A DNA stretch of 64,000 nt from Bhargavaea cecembensis DSE10 (GCF_000348905.1 NZ_AOFT01000004.1:1-64000); one strand, 5' to 3'. Counted from the first letter of the stretch, positions 17,504 through 27,206 are shown. Notes: a model not told the origin generated them from the letters alone. Translations and numbers: made by a program.

Positions 17504-18981
17504 GACTTAACCCCCGCATGCATTGCCTTCAGCTCACGCTTCAGTATTTTGCCGTAAGAACTCTTCGGCAGCGCATCCACAATATATATTTCCTTTGGCT
17601 TTTTAAAGCTTGCCAAATGTTCTTTACAGAGCGCTACCAGATCGCCTTCCGATACCTCACGCCGTCCGTTGGGCACAACATAGGCGACGACGCTCTCTCC
17701 CCACTTCTCATCCTCTACGCCGATGACACAGGTTTCTTTAACCCCGTCATGCTTATTCAGGACTTCTTCCACCTCTCGCGGGTAGATGTTGACACCGCCC
17801 GAAATGATGACATCCTTTTTCCGGTCAACGATGTGGAGATAACCCTGATCATCCCGCCATCCGAGATCGCCGGTATGCAGCCACCCATCCTTGAGCGTAT
17901 CGTTAGTGGCCTTCTCGTTGTTCCAGTAGCCCTGCATGACGAGCGACCCTTTACAGATAATCTCTCCGACTTCACCGTTTTTCACTTCAGCACTGGAGTC
18001 ATCCACTATTTTCATGTCCACGAACGGTCCTACTCTTCCGCAAGACTCCAGACGTCTCGAAAGCTCATTGCGGGGCATCATCGTGATGCACATCGGTGCC
18101 TCAACCTGCCCGTATGTCTCCACGAAAATAGTGCCCGCCTTGTCGAGTGCTTCCTGCAGCTTTGCAGCGGCAATCGGTGAGCCGGCCATGTTGATGGACT
18201 TCACATTGCGCAGCTTTTCTGCATCAAACGAAGCATCTTGGATCATCAGGTTGACGATGGTCGGAACCATGAAGATGATGCTGACCTGATCCGCTGCCAG
18301 TCGATCGAGGAAATGCTCTGCCTCAAACTTGTCATAGACGACCTGAGTCAGACCATAGAGCCATGAAACATGGCTTAAGAAATTGCTTCCGTGTGTAAGA
18401 GGGGCAACATGACCGACAATATCGTCATAGTCCACTTCGCATACCTGGGCAAGCGACAATGCCCCTGAAATCATATTTCGGTGGCTCAGCATGACGCCCT
18501 TCGGGTTTCCCGTCGTGCCGGATGTATACATAATTGCAAACAGGTCATCTTCATCAACTTCCTCAAAAAATGAAGCCCCCATATGATCACCAATTGCCTG
18601 TTCATAGGGTTCCCCCACCAGTAGCAGGGGGAGGTCATCGCTTAGTGTTTCAAGCAGGTCAGGTTCTCCGATGACAAGGGACACGCCCGCATCACGGACC
18701 TGGTAGTCCAATTCTTTCGGATGCAGCCTGTAATTGAGCGGTACTTTGACAATCCCCCCGTGTGCCAATGCCACATCCAGCTCAATATGTTCCAGTCTGT
18801 TTTTCATCAGGACAGCTACGCGGTCTCCCTTTGCGATCCCGCATTGGTTCAGGTAATGGGACAGCGCGAGCGTCCGGGATTTAAGTTCTCCGTATGTGAT
18901 AGACCGTTCCCGGTCTTTCACCGCAACTTTTTCAGGATTGGCTTCTGCAGCCTTTAACGCAAGTTTACTCAGAGTTTCCAC
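17500..18981 (-). CDS. Acyl-CoA synthetase (AMP-forming)
   Basis: ANL-superfamily ligase of about 493 residues activating a carboxylic acid to its CoA thioester with ATP. Motifs: the phosphate loop YTSGTTGNPKGV, the adenine-site stretch VETYGQVEAP, the hinge-side motif GWLHTGDLG and the C-terminal lysine region KSSYGKILKREL. The frame is open further upstream, but the family N-terminus (LALKAAEANPEKVAVKD) fits the GTG at 18981; the site there is weak and the start uncertain. It overlaps the thiolase gene. Confidence 0.92.
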   Translation of the reverse strand: METLSKLALKAAEANPEKVAVKDRERSITYGELKSRTLALSHYLNQCGIAKGDRVAVLMKNRLEHIELDVALAHGGIVKVPLNYRLHPKELDYQVRDAGVSLVIGEPDLLETLSDDLPLLLVGEPYEQAIGDHMGASFFEEVDEDDLFAIMYTSGTTGNPKGVMLSHRNMISGALSLAQVCEVDYDDIVGHVAPLTHGSNFLSHVSWLYGLTQVVYDKFEAEHFLDRLAADQVSIIFMVPTIVNLMIQDASFDAEKLRNVKSINMAGSPIAAAKLQEALDKAGTIFVETYGQVEAPMCITMMPRNELSRRLESCGRVGPFVDMKIVDDSSAEVKNGEVGEIICKGSLVMQGYWNNEKATNDTLKDGWLHTGDLGWRDDQGYLHIVDRKKDVIISGGVNIYPREVEEVLNKHDGVKETCVIGVEDEKWGESVVAYVVPNGRREVSEGDLVALCKEHLASFKKPKEIYIVDALPKSSYGKILKRELKAMHAGVKS

Positions 18982-18982
18982 C

Positions 18983-19468
18983 TTACGCACCGCCCTTCGA
19001 AAATTGAAAAATAGGGACGCCATAGACTTCGTCTTTCCGGCGGGTGAGTTCCACTTCACTAATCGGGAAGAGAACAAATTCGACAGTTATAGCAACAGGA
19101 TTCTCCCCGTCAAGAAAATGGCCGCCGTTCACTTTCCCATCACAATCAACAAATACACCATGCATATGGACATCTGTCTTTCCTGTTTCATCGGATCCGA
19201 CAAATCCGCTTGCAGAAAGCAGTTCCACAGGAGAATCAGAAATGCGCCGCTCGGAATATCGGATACCTGCCGGCACCGCATCATCTTTGACAACCTGATA
19301 AAAAGCCGCTTGTGTCAGTGAGCCAATACACTGGAAATGACCAGCCTTTATGTCCATTTCTCTGCATACTTCTTTGAAGCCGCCAAATAAGTCACAGTCC
19401 TTTTTGAAGCGGCCGATGACCCGGTTCGTCTGCTCATCGTAGAATGCCTGAAAAAGGTGATTATCCAA
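18983..19468 (-). CDS. PCC-domain (DUF296) protein
   Basis: A 161-residue protein with the PCC/DUF296 fold, recognised by the His-rich stretch DVHMHGVFVDCDGKVNGGH, whose three His can bind a metal. In plants this domain is joined to AT-hooks; stand-alone bacterial forms have no established function. The start is TTG at 19468, preceded by GGGGG and overlapping the stop of the SDR gene (8 nt). The longer upstream frame over the SDR gene is discarded. Its place inside a catabolic operon suggests an enzymatic or carrier role. Confidence 0.8.
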   Translation of the reverse strand: MDNHLFQAFYDEQTNRVIGRFKKDCDLFGGFKEVCREMDIKAGHFQCIGSLTQAAFYQVVKDDAVPAGIRYSERRISDSPVELLSASGFVGSDETGKTDVHMHGVFVDCDGKVNGGHFLDGENPVAITVEFVLFPISEVELTRRKDEVYGVPIFQFSKGGA

Positions 19469-20207
19469 TACTGTAGCCCCCGTCCACCTTGAGAACCTGG
19501 GACGTGGTGTATCCGGCGTTTTTTGAGGCGAAGTAAAGGACGGCATCCGCAATATCATCCGGTGTGCCCATCCGGTCGATTACCTGGCCCGACGTGTCAT
19601 ATTTCACTCCTGCAGTAATGGCTGTAGCCGTAGCGCCCGGTGCAACGGAGTTTACCGTGATGCCGTACTTTCCGACTTCCTTTGCAACCCACTTTGTGAG
19701 TGCGATGACGCCCCCTTTTGAAGCGGAGTAGGCCGGGCCGGAGCGGCCATTTTTCTCACCGCCCGAAACAACACCTCCGTTCATGCCGGAAATGGAGCTG
19801 ATATTGATGATCCGTCCATATCCGGCTTCTTTCATATGCGGGTAGATCACGGCCTGCATAAAGAGGAAGGTGGCCTTCAGGTTCGTGTCCAGATCCCGAT
19901 ACCACATTTCTTCCGTCATATCTTCAAGATCCAGACGGCTGGCGGTGCCCGCGTTGTTCACGAGAATCTGGACTTCTCCAAATGTCTCGATGGTCCGGTC
20001 CACCGTCGCGCGTACAAACTCCTTGTTTCGGATGTCGCCGAGGCACTCCAGATAATCAGCGTCCCCCAATTGCCTGATTGTCTGCTGGCAAGGATTCAGA
20101 TCGACCAGCACAACCTTTGCCCCCTGTTGCGCGAGTTGGATTGCCACTGCCTGTCCGATTCCGCTTGCAGCTCCTGTTACAATGGCAACTTCCTTTGAAA
20201 ATGTCAT
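19461..20207 (-). CDS. Short-chain dehydrogenase/reductase
   Basis: Classical SDR of about 248 residues: nucleotide motif TGAASGIG, NNAG (LVNNAGTAS), active-site Ser in NISSISG and YSASKGG with the catalytic Tyr and Lys, ending in VDGGYSIG as in FabG-like enzymes. An acidic residue after the second strand (VLVDLNP) points to NAD rather than NADP. Of two start codons, 20207 has GGGGG at a better distance. It probably oxidises a hydroxyl intermediate made by the operon. Confidence 0.92.
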   Translation of the reverse strand: MTFSKEVAIVTGAASGIGQAVAIQLAQQGAKVVLVDLNPCQQTIRQLGDADYLECLGDIRNKEFVRATVDRTIETFGEVQILVNNAGTASRLDLEDMTEEMWYRDLDTNLKATFLFMQAVIYPHMKEAGYGRIINISSISGMNGGVVSGGEKNGRSGPAYSASKGGVIALTKWVAKEVGKYGITVNSVAPGATATAITAGVKYDTSGQVIDRMGTPDDIADAVLYFASKNAGYTTSQVLKVDGGYSIG

Positions 20208-20225
20208 TTCCCCTACCCCCATGTC

Positions 20226-21548
20226 TTATTTAACGTTCAGCAGATCCGGCAGGAATGTTGAAATAGCCGGAATGTACGTGATCATCAGCAATACAATGAT
20301 GCCTGCGACTATAAATGGCAATGCTGCTTTGGAAATATCGACAATACTAGACTTTGAAATACTTGCTGCAACGAACAGGTTCAATCCTACCGGAGGAGTG
20401 AACAGGCCGATGGCAAGGTTGACCGTCATGAAGACACCAAATACCGTAGGATCGACCTCAAGAGCAATCATGACCGGAAGAAGAATCGGCACAAAAATGT
20501 AGTAAGCTGAAATGGCATCAATGAATGCACCTGCAATCAGCAGGAGAACGTTGATCAGCAATAGGATAATGATTGGATTGCCCGATGCTTCCAGGAGTGC
20601 TGTTGAAATGTCCCTGGCAATCTGCTCGGTGGTAACGATGTAGGCAAATGCCGAAGCCGCACTGACGATGATCATGATCACAGCCGTCTGCAGCGCTGCA
20701 TCGACAAAAATCCGATACATCCCCTTAAGGAGATTCCCCCTTAAGACGAACACTCCCACGACCAGCCCGTAGATCACGGCAACAACTGCCGCCTCAGTAG
20801 GAGTGAAGAAGCCTCCGTAGATTCCACCCAGGATAATGACTGGAATGAAAAGACCCGGCAGCGCTTTGACAAAAGCATCCCATTTTTCTTTACCGGTTGC
20901 TTTCCGGACCGCTCCTTCATCAGCATGGAAAATCCCTTTTTTCTCTTCACGCCACCGCACATATAAAGCCGCTATGATGAACGCTGTCCCGATCAGCAAT
21001 CCCGGGATGACACCGGCCATAAACATCCGGTTGATGGTGACCGGAATCTGGTCACCCGCTACGACTGCAAAAACGATAAAAGCGATGGATGGCGGAATAA
21101 TGATCCCGATTGCGCCTGAACTCGCGAGGAGCGCACCCGCCGTTTCTTTCCGATAGCCGCTTTTCACCATTGCTGGAATCAGGATGCCGCCGATTGCCGC
21201 CACTGTCGCCGGCCCCGAACCTGAGATTGCTGCAAAAAAGATGGCAACAAGGACGGTTACGAACACGATCCCGCCCCTGACATGGCCGACCATGGCTTGC
21301 GCAAAGTCAATCAGCCGCTTTGAAATCCCGACGTGCTCCATGATCACGCCTGCCAGGATGAAGAAGGGGATGGCCAAGAGCGTGAACTTGGCAACACTCG
21401 TGTACATGATGTCCGTGATCGCTTCCAGGCCGAATGCCCCATTATTGGTAACGAGGACGATTAATGAAGAGATGCCGAGGGAAATCGCAATCGGAACTCT
21501 CAAGAAAACCAGAAGGAAAAATACACCGAACAATAAGAGTGCAGTCAT
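20226..21548 (-). CDS. dctM: TRAP transporter large permease (DctM type)
   Basis: A 440-residue DctM-family protein with about eleven or twelve helices. Recognisable stretches are SGSGPATVAAIGGILIPAM, FTPTEAAVVAVIYGL and FTPPVGLNLFVA. It is the transport subunit of a Na+-driven TRAP system for organic acids. Its start overlaps the DctQ gene by 4 nt. Confidence 0.95.
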   Translation of the reverse strand: MTALLLFGVFFLLVFLRVPIAISLGISSLIVLVTNNGAFGLEAITDIMYTSVAKFTLLAIPFFILAGVIMEHVGISKRLIDFAQAMVGHVRGGIVFVTVLVAIFFAAISGSGPATVAAIGGILIPAMVKSGYRKETAGALLASSGAIGIIIPPSIAFIVFAVVAGDQIPVTINRMFMAGVIPGLLIGTAFIIAALYVRWREEKKGIFHADEGAVRKATGKEKWDAFVKALPGLFIPVIILGGIYGGFFTPTEAAVVAVIYGLVVGVFVLRGNLLKGMYRIFVDAALQTAVIMIIVSAASAFAYIVTTEQIARDISTALLEASGNPIIILLLINVLLLIAGAFIDAISAYYIFVPILLPVMIALEVDPTVFGVFMTVNLAIGLFTPPVGLNLFVAASISKSSIVDISKAALPFIVAGIIVLLMITYIPAISTFLPDLLNVK

Positions 21549-22057
21549 TGCATTTCCTCCTTCCCGGTTTTCTCACGATTGGCCGGAGCCGGATCTGTGC
21601 CATCCAACTTCCATTCAATCAGGCTCATTTGCACAGTGCGGATCATACAAAGCAAGGCTCCAAAAGGCAGCGCCATTGTCAGGATCCATTGCGGCATCCC
21701 GAGAGCCGGCGTTTTTTGACCCATTTCTATCTGGAACATCACCGTCTGGATTCCATACCAGAACAGCACGCCAAACAGTACCAGTCCAGCAATCGTGGAA
21801 ATAGCAATCATGATTCTCTTAACAATCGCTCCACCTATGTCATAAAAAAGGGTAAAGCCGAGGTGCGCAAATTTGCGCACCCCCATGGCTGTCCCCACAA
21901 AGGTAAGCAGAACGAATAAGTTAATGGTCAGTTCCTCCGTGAAAGAGAATGAGAACTCCGCGAAGTTGCGGGCGATGATGTTGGCAAATGCAATGACCGT
22001 CATAGCGAGCATGGCAATTGCGATGATGAACTCCTCCACATGATCTAGGACCTTCAT
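21545..22057 (-). CDS. dctQ: TRAP transporter small permease (DctQ type)
   Basis: A 170-residue membrane protein with four helices and the family pattern (ANIIARNF, ELTINLFVLLTFVGTAMGVR). It pairs with DctM. The C-terminal tail is hydrophilic. The gene lies between dctP (12 nt) and dctM (overlap) in the standard order. Confidence 0.93.
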   Translation of the reverse strand: MKVLDHVEEFIIAIAMLAMTVIAFANIIARNFAEFSFSFTEELTINLFVLLTFVGTAMGVRKFAHLGFTLFYDIGGAIVKRIMIAISTIAGLVLFGVLFWYGIQTVMFQIEMGQKTPALGMPQWILTMALPFGALLCMIRTVQMSLIEWKLDGTDPAPANREKTGKEEMQ

Positions 22058-22069
22058 TTCGTTCTCCCC

Positions 22070-23104
22070 TTATCGTTCCTGGAATGCTTTCAGCAGGTCC
22101 GCTCCCCAGATATCTTCATACTTTTCATAGACAGGCTGGACAGTTTCACGGAATGCGGAAATTTCTTCCTCAGTCGGTTCATAAAGTTTCATGCCTGCAG
22201 CTTTAAGTTCTTCAATCTGCTCAGCTTCACGTTCACGTGCGATCTTTACCTGGTATTCAGCCGCCTCCTTGCCGAGACGGTCAAAGAGTTCCTGGTCTTC
22301 CTCACTCATGGAATCGTAGAGCTTTTTGTTGATGCCGAGAACTAGCGGATCATAGGAGTAGTTCCACATTGTCATGTAGTCCTGAACTTCATTGAGTTTC
22401 GAGGAGTAGATGACGTCAACCGGGTTTTCCTGGCCGTCGATGGTGCCCTGCTGAAGTGACGTAAAGACTTCGGAGAAGGTCATCGTGACAGGATCTGTAC
22501 CCAGTTCCCTGAACAAATCTGTATACATCGTGATGCCAGGGATTCGGAGTTTCATGCCCGAGAGATCCTCCGGCCCTTTTACTTCCTTGACACTGTTCGT
22601 CAGTTGACGGAATCCGTTCTCGCCATATCCGAGTGCATGGACCCCTTTTTCTGCGAGAATATCCTTGAGCATTTTGCCGCCTTCGCCGTCAAACACTTGA
22701 TCCACTTCATCGTGCGTGCTGAACAGGAACGGTGCCGAGGCCACACCAAAGCGATCATCCAGGATGGAATAAATGATGGTGGAGTTAAAGGTCAGATCGA
22801 TCGTTCCCTTAGACAGACCTTCTACCGCCTTCCCGGAATCCCCGCCCGAAAGTTGTTCATTGGCATAGAGCTCAATATTGATGCGGCCGTCTGTTTCTTC
22901 CGCCAGGTCGTTTTTCAGTTTCTCGGCAGCTTCGTACCAAGTTGAGCTGTCTGCGACTGTTACGGACATTTTCAGGTCATAGTTTTTCGCTTCTCCGCCG
23001 GCACTAGCCTCATCTTCCGAAGATGCCCCGCCCCCGCATGCTCCGAGTAAGAGCATTGCAGACAAGCCAATCATGCCGAATACCGATCTCTTCGTTTTTT
23101 TCAA
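22070..23104 (-). CDS. dctP: TRAP transporter substrate-binding lipoprotein (DctP type)
   Basis: A 344-residue extracytoplasmic receptor. It has a lipoprotein signal ending LLLGAC followed by a Gly/Ser/Glu linker, then the DctP fold with KLRIPG and the ligand-anchoring region around GTDPVTMTFSEVFTSLQQGTIDGQENP. Most receptors of this type bind carboxylates through an Arg, present here in KLRIPG. It follows glcF by 1 nt, so transport and oxidation are in one transcript. Confidence 0.95.
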   Translation of the reverse strand: MKKTKRSVFGMIGLSAMLLLGACGGGASSEDEASAGGEAKNYDLKMSVTVADSSTWYEAAEKLKNDLAEETDGRINIELYANEQLSGGDSGKAVEGLSKGTIDLTFNSTIIYSILDDRFGVASAPFLFSTHDEVDQVFDGEGGKMLKDILAEKGVHALGYGENGFRQLTNSVKEVKGPEDLSGMKLRIPGITMYTDLFRELGTDPVTMTFSEVFTSLQQGTIDGQENPVDVIYSSKLNEVQDYMTMWNYSYDPLVLGINKKLYDSMSEEDQELFDRLGKEAAEYQVKIAREREAEQIEELKAAGMKLYEPTEEEISAFRETVQPVYEKYEDIWGADLLKAFQER

Positions 23105-23105
23105 T

Positions 23106-24413
23106 TCATCTCGCCCCTTTTGTGGTTGTTTTCATGGATTCATAGAGGAAATCCACAATGTGCACTGCTTCCATCTGTCCGGCCAACCCTTCGCGTTCGA
23201 TCCCCACTTTCATCTGCAGCAGACAACCCGGATTTGAAGTCACAATCACGGATGGCCCGACCTGCTTCACCCCTTTCATTTTCTCTGCCAGAATCTTCCC
23301 CGACATTTCCGGTTGCAAGAGATTATATATACCAGCGGACCCGCAGCAGCCGGCCGCATTCGGCATCTCAATAAAGGTGAATCCGGGAGCGGATCCGATC
23401 AATGTTCTTGGAGCTTCCCAAACACCATTCACGTTTCTGAGATGGCAGGAATCCTGGTAGGTGACGACCGCTTGGGCTTCTTTGCTGACGGCATTTAATT
23501 GTCGGTCGAAGCCCGCTTTCATCAAAAGTGTAGAGATGTCGACAATCTTGTCGGAAAATACTCTCGCCTCATCTGTATCCAGCAACTTCCCGTATTCACT
23601 GAGAAATGCTCCGCAGCCCCCCGCATTCTGGACGATAAAATCATAGTCCTGATGATTAAATGCCAAGATGTTCTTTTCTGCATTTTTCTTGGCTTTCGGG
23701 ACTTCTCCGCTGTGTCCGTGAAGAGCGCCGCAGCACTGCTGGTCCTCGGGAATGTTAACCTCGTAACCTGCCATTTCAAGCAGCTCAATGGTCCTGCTGT
23801 TGGTTTCCTGAAACATCGTATCCATCAGACACCCGGTAAAGAAAGCAACCTTGTACGTCTGATTTGGCTTGGCCGGTTTCAGCTTCTGCCGGATCGGCGG
23901 CAAGACCCGTTCCATTTCGCTCATCTGCTTGGGTAGAAGCTTCATCACACCGGATACCCGGGCGACTTTTTGGATTCCCGTAGCCTGATAGAACCGGATC
24001 AGTTCCACTGTGCGCTTCATCTTTTTCTGGTCAGCGAACAATCCGTCAAACACGATCTTCCGGACGACTTTTTCTTTGATTCCGGGCCGTTTGGCGTCGA
24101 GTACCGCATGACGTGCTTCCTCTAGCAGCGTACCGTATTGGACACCTGCCGGGCAGGCCGGCTCACAGGCCCGGCAGCCAAGGCAGACGTCAAGCGAATC
24201 TTCAATGCTGCCGTCCCAAAGGACTTGTCCGTCCCTGAGGGCTTTCATCAGAGAGATCCGCCCCCTGGGCGAGTGTGCCTCATCTTGATCAGTCATCAGA
24301 TAGGTTGGACATGCGGGCAAACAAAAACCGCACCTCATGCAATCTGTCAGCAACTCCTCGCTGACATGCTCAACAAAGCTTTTTTGCATCCTTTCCTGAA
24401 GGGCGCTAACCAT
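23106..24413 (-). CDS. glcF: (Fe-S)-binding protein, GlcF type
   Basis: Electron-transfer subunit of a 2-hydroxyacid dehydrogenase of about 435 residues. Two N-terminal 4Fe-4S motifs are visible (CMRCGFCLPACP and CLGCRACEPACP), followed by two CCG domains (QQCCGALHGHSG, AAGCCGSAGIYN). The usual partner is GlcD, whose gene overlaps this one by 8 nt. A longer frame begins at 24449, but the ATG at 24413 is the better-aligned start; the ribosome binding site is weak. Confidence 0.94.
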   Translation of the reverse strand: MVSALQERMQKSFVEHVSEELLTDCMRCGFCLPACPTYLMTDQDEAHSPRGRISLMKALRDGQVLWDGSIEDSLDVCLGCRACEPACPAGVQYGTLLEEARHAVLDAKRPGIKEKVVRKIVFDGLFADQKKMKRTVELIRFYQATGIQKVARVSGVMKLLPKQMSEMERVLPPIRQKLKPAKPNQTYKVAFFTGCLMDTMFQETNSRTIELLEMAGYEVNIPEDQQCCGALHGHSGEVPKAKKNAEKNILAFNHQDYDFIVQNAGGCGAFLSEYGKLLDTDEARVFSDKIVDISTLLMKAGFDRQLNAVSKEAQAVVTYQDSCHLRNVNGVWEAPRTLIGSAPGFTFIEMPNAAGCCGSAGIYNLLQPEMSGKILAEKMKGVKQVGPSVIVTSNPGCLLQMKVGIEREGLAGQMEAVHIVDFLYESMKTTTKGAR

Positions 24414-25812
24414 GGGCCACCACCACCCTCGGTTTGTTTGCCTTCGCAAACATCTTGCCGGGATTACAGATATTCAGGGGATCGATCGCCTGTTTGATCG
24501 TTTTCATCAACTCAATCCCCTCATCGCCAATCTTCCATTGAAGATAAGGCGACTTCATTTCTCCGACGCCATGCTCTCCGGTGATCGTGCCCCCCAGATC
24601 TATGGCGGCTTCAAATATTTCAGCGAAGGCACGTTCCACACGAACCATTTCCTCGTTGTCCCGGATATCAGTCAGGCAGGTCGGATGGAGGTTTCCGTCA
24701 CCCGCATGTCCGAACGTATGGATTTCAACCTGATTCCGCTCAGCGATCTCCCTGATTTTCCGGACCATATTCGCGATTTCTGATCTGGGAACGGTAGCAT
24801 CCTCCAATATGGTCGTTGGCCGCTTTCTTGCCAGTGCCGAAAGCGCAGCCCGCCGCCCGGCCTTAAGCTGGCCCGCTTCTTCTTCCGTTTCAGCCACTGC
24901 CGTTATCACTGCACCGTTTCTGACCGAAATGTCAATCATGGCTGACAGATCACGTTCCACCTGCCCGGCTTCCCCGTCCTGCTCAATCAGCAGCATCGCC
25001 TCCGCTTCTTCCGGAAGACCAAGATCCATAAATCGTTCTACGGCGTCCATCGTCCCGCGGTCCAAAAATTCCAATGTGGCGGGGATGATACGCTTTGAGA
25101 TGATTTCGGAGACAGTGGCAGCCGCTGCTTCAAGAGATTGGAAATAAGCGATGCCGGTTCTTTGATGTTCAGGTTTTGGAATCAATTTCAGGAGAATTTC
25201 TGTAATCACACCAAGCGTTCCTTCCGCACCGACCAAAAGCGCCTTCAGGTCATAACCTGCAACGTCTTTGGCTAGTTTTCCTCCCGTCTTGATGACCTGT
25301 CCGTTCGGCAATACAGCAGTCAGGCCAAGAACATAGTCTTTGGTGACACCATATTTAAGGCCTCTGAGCCCGCCGGAATTCTCGCTGACATTGCCGCCGA
25401 TTGTCGAGATCTTCATGCTGCTCGGATCAGGGGGATAAAACAGGCCGCGGCCTTCCACGTAATCGCACAGATCCAAAGTGAGGACGCCCGGCTGTACCCG
25501 GACACATAAATTATCTTCATCCAGTTCCAGGATTCGGTTCATCCGATTAAATAGCAGAACGACCCCGCCGCTTGTCGGCGCTGTTCCTGCAGCCAGATTT
25601 GTGCCGGAACCTCTGGGGACCAGCGGAACTTGATGCTCTCGGCAGATCTCCATGATTTGTCGGATCTCCTCAGTTGAACCCGGTGAAACGACGGCATCGG
25701 GCATCGCCTGAAACCCGGCGGTCGCATCGTAACTATAGGCCAGCAGATGGGCAGACGACGTCCTGACATGGTCACTTCCGACAACTTTCTTCAGAGAGTC
25801 CATCCATTCCAT
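24406..25812 (-). CDS. glcD: FAD-linked oxidase, GlcD type
   Basis: Flavoprotein of about 468 residues that oxidises a 2-hydroxyacid such as glycolate or D-lactate. The FAD_binding_4 region shows PRGSGTNLAAG and GGNVSENSGGLRGLKYG; the C-terminal oxidase domain has FGHAGDGNLHP and ITGEHGVG. The start at 25812 follows GAAAGGAGG by 11 nt; another ATG lies three codons on. It is the first gene of the 11-gene operon and has its own promoter after the CdaR terminator. Confidence 0.93.
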   Translation of the reverse strand: MEWMDSLKKVVGSDHVRTSSAHLLAYSYDATAGFQAMPDAVVSPGSTEEIRQIMEICREHQVPLVPRGSGTNLAAGTAPTSGGVVLLFNRMNRILELDEDNLCVRVQPGVLTLDLCDYVEGRGLFYPPDPSSMKISTIGGNVSENSGGLRGLKYGVTKDYVLGLTAVLPNGQVIKTGGKLAKDVAGYDLKALLVGAEGTLGVITEILLKLIPKPEHQRTGIAYFQSLEAAAATVSEIISKRIIPATLEFLDRGTMDAVERFMDLGLPEEAEAMLLIEQDGEAGQVERDLSAMIDISVRNGAVITAVAETEEEAGQLKAGRRAALSALARKRPTTILEDATVPRSEIANMVRKIREIAERNQVEIHTFGHAGDGNLHPTCLTDIRDNEEMVRVERAFAEIFEAAIDLGGTITGEHGVGEMKSPYLQWKIGDEGIELMKTIKQAIDPLNICNPGKMFAKANKPRVVVAHG

Positions 25813-25856
25813 GCTCCCTTTGGCCTCCTTTCTGTAAAGGCTTTCAATAATGGTAT

Positions 25857-25885
25857 AAAATATTCTGAACATTTAATACGTCCAA
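25857..25885 (-). promoter_or_regulatory. Putative sigma-A promoter of the glcD operon
   Basis: On the minus strand TTGGAC and TATTTT are 17 bp apart, about 45 bp before glcD and just after the cdaR terminator. The imperfect -10 would suit an activator-dependent promoter. Confidence 0.45.
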
Positions 25886-25935
25886 AAAGCTAACATTTCA
25901 GAAAAGAAAGAATGAAAATTTGTCCCATAAAACAA

Positions 25936-25968
25936 AAATGACCATCCCCAGTCTTGGGATGGTCATTT
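25936..25968 (-). terminator. Terminator after the CdaR-type regulator
   Basis: A perfect 13-bp stem (25936-25948 with 25956-25968) overlaps the regulator's stop codon. On the minus strand TTTTTGTTTT follows. Confidence 0.9.
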
Positions 25969-27049
25969 AGTATTGACGATACAAACTGTATGCGATATAT
26001 AACTCTGTCAGGTGCTCTTTATTCTGCAGGTGAATGCCCAACTGATTTTCTATTTTTGTCAGCCGGTATTTTAATGTGTTTTTATGGATATATAAGAGAT
26101 CCGCCAGTTCCTGAAGACTCCCCTCATTGAATAAATAGGTCTCCAAAGTTTCCAGCAGTTCTTCATCTTCGGTGATTGGTGCAAGCGTCCGCTGAATGAA
26201 CTTCCAGCCCACATCTTCCGGCAACTCCTGAAAAAGGAGTTCCAGCTTCAAATCCTCTTCAAATATGATACGTTTCTGACGCGCTGATACAGCCAGGGCA
26301 ATCTTGGCTTGCTTGTATGACCGCTTCAGACTTCCCGCCTGTCCCACACCAATCGGCTGAAACTCGTTCATTGACTTGGTCGCCCGGGCTTCTATTAGTT
26401 CCAACCCTGTCCTCAGGGATTGACGATCGACATCCGGTATCAAAAAGATGAGCTCACCAATACCAGATCTCACCACTTCGAGGTTTTGGTGGATTGTCTG
26501 AAAACTTTTCATCCGTTCAACCAGGCCATCATCCAAGTATTTGGTGGCCTGGAACACAGCAACACTCGTGTAATTCTGGATGGGAAAGCTGAGAAGTTCT
26601 GCTTGCCTGTATGCTTTTTCCTGATCGATCTCACCGTTGAGATAGTCAGAAATAAAGTATTCAAGCTCCCGCACGCTCCGCTCCCGCTGCTGCCTGGACA
26701 TAAAGTCCGCTACGAACAGTTCCACGACCTTTCTTACAAGCTTTCCGTATTTTTCTACAGTATAAGGAGGGCCCGTGATTCCGATGACTCCGATTGACTG
26801 ATCCTGAATCATGATGGGCAGGACGATACCCGGCATGACTCCTTTTAATTTACGGCTCAGTTCCTTAGTCATCTGAAGTTGTTTTTTTTCTCTCATTGCC
26901 ATGGCAGCCCCTTCATGATAATTATTGAGGCGTTCGGGATTGGTGCTGGCAATGATAAATCCATTCCGGTCTGTTACAACGATACTTTGTTCAACCAGCG
27001 AGGATATTTCATCGACGATTTGGCTTCCGATTACCTGCAGATCGAACAT
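25967..27049 (-). CDS. CdaR-family transcriptional regulator
   Basis: A 360-residue regulator with the CdaR architecture: N-terminal putative sugar diacid recognition domain (residues 1-135; begins MFDLQVIGSQIVDEI), a central GGDEF-like region and a C-terminal PucR-type helix-turn-helix (LQELADLLYIHKNTLKYRLTKIENQ). GGGGGAG precedes the ATG at 27049. Family members respond to diacids, glycerate, glycolate or allantoin and often activate adjacent genes. It lies directly upstream of the glcD operon in the same direction, so that operon is the likely target. Confidence 0.92.
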   Translation of the reverse strand: MFDLQVIGSQIVDEISSLVEQSIVVTDRNGFIIASTNPERLNNYHEGAAMAMREKKQLQMTKELSRKLKGVMPGIVLPIMIQDQSIGVIGITGPPYTVEKYGKLVRKVVELFVADFMSRQQRERSVRELEYFISDYLNGEIDQEKAYRQAELLSFPIQNYTSVAVFQATKYLDDGLVERMKSFQTIHQNLEVVRSGIGELIFLIPDVDRQSLRTGLELIEARATKSMNEFQPIGVGQAGSLKRSYKQAKIALAVSARQKRIIFEEDLKLELLFQELPEDVGWKFIQRTLAPITEDEELLETLETYLFNEGSLQELADLLYIHKNTLKYRLTKIENQLGIHLQNKEHLTELYIAYSLYRQY

Positions 27050-27206
27050 TCTACTCCCCCTCGTCTCTTTTATATAACAAATCATACGTCTATTAATTAA
27101 TTGATACAATAGTACGACAAATTAATTCTCATGCATGAGTAAATCCCTAATTTTCCATGTTTGTATGAAATGAGTGCGAGGTAACAGGTTACGATATAGC
27201 AAAAAA

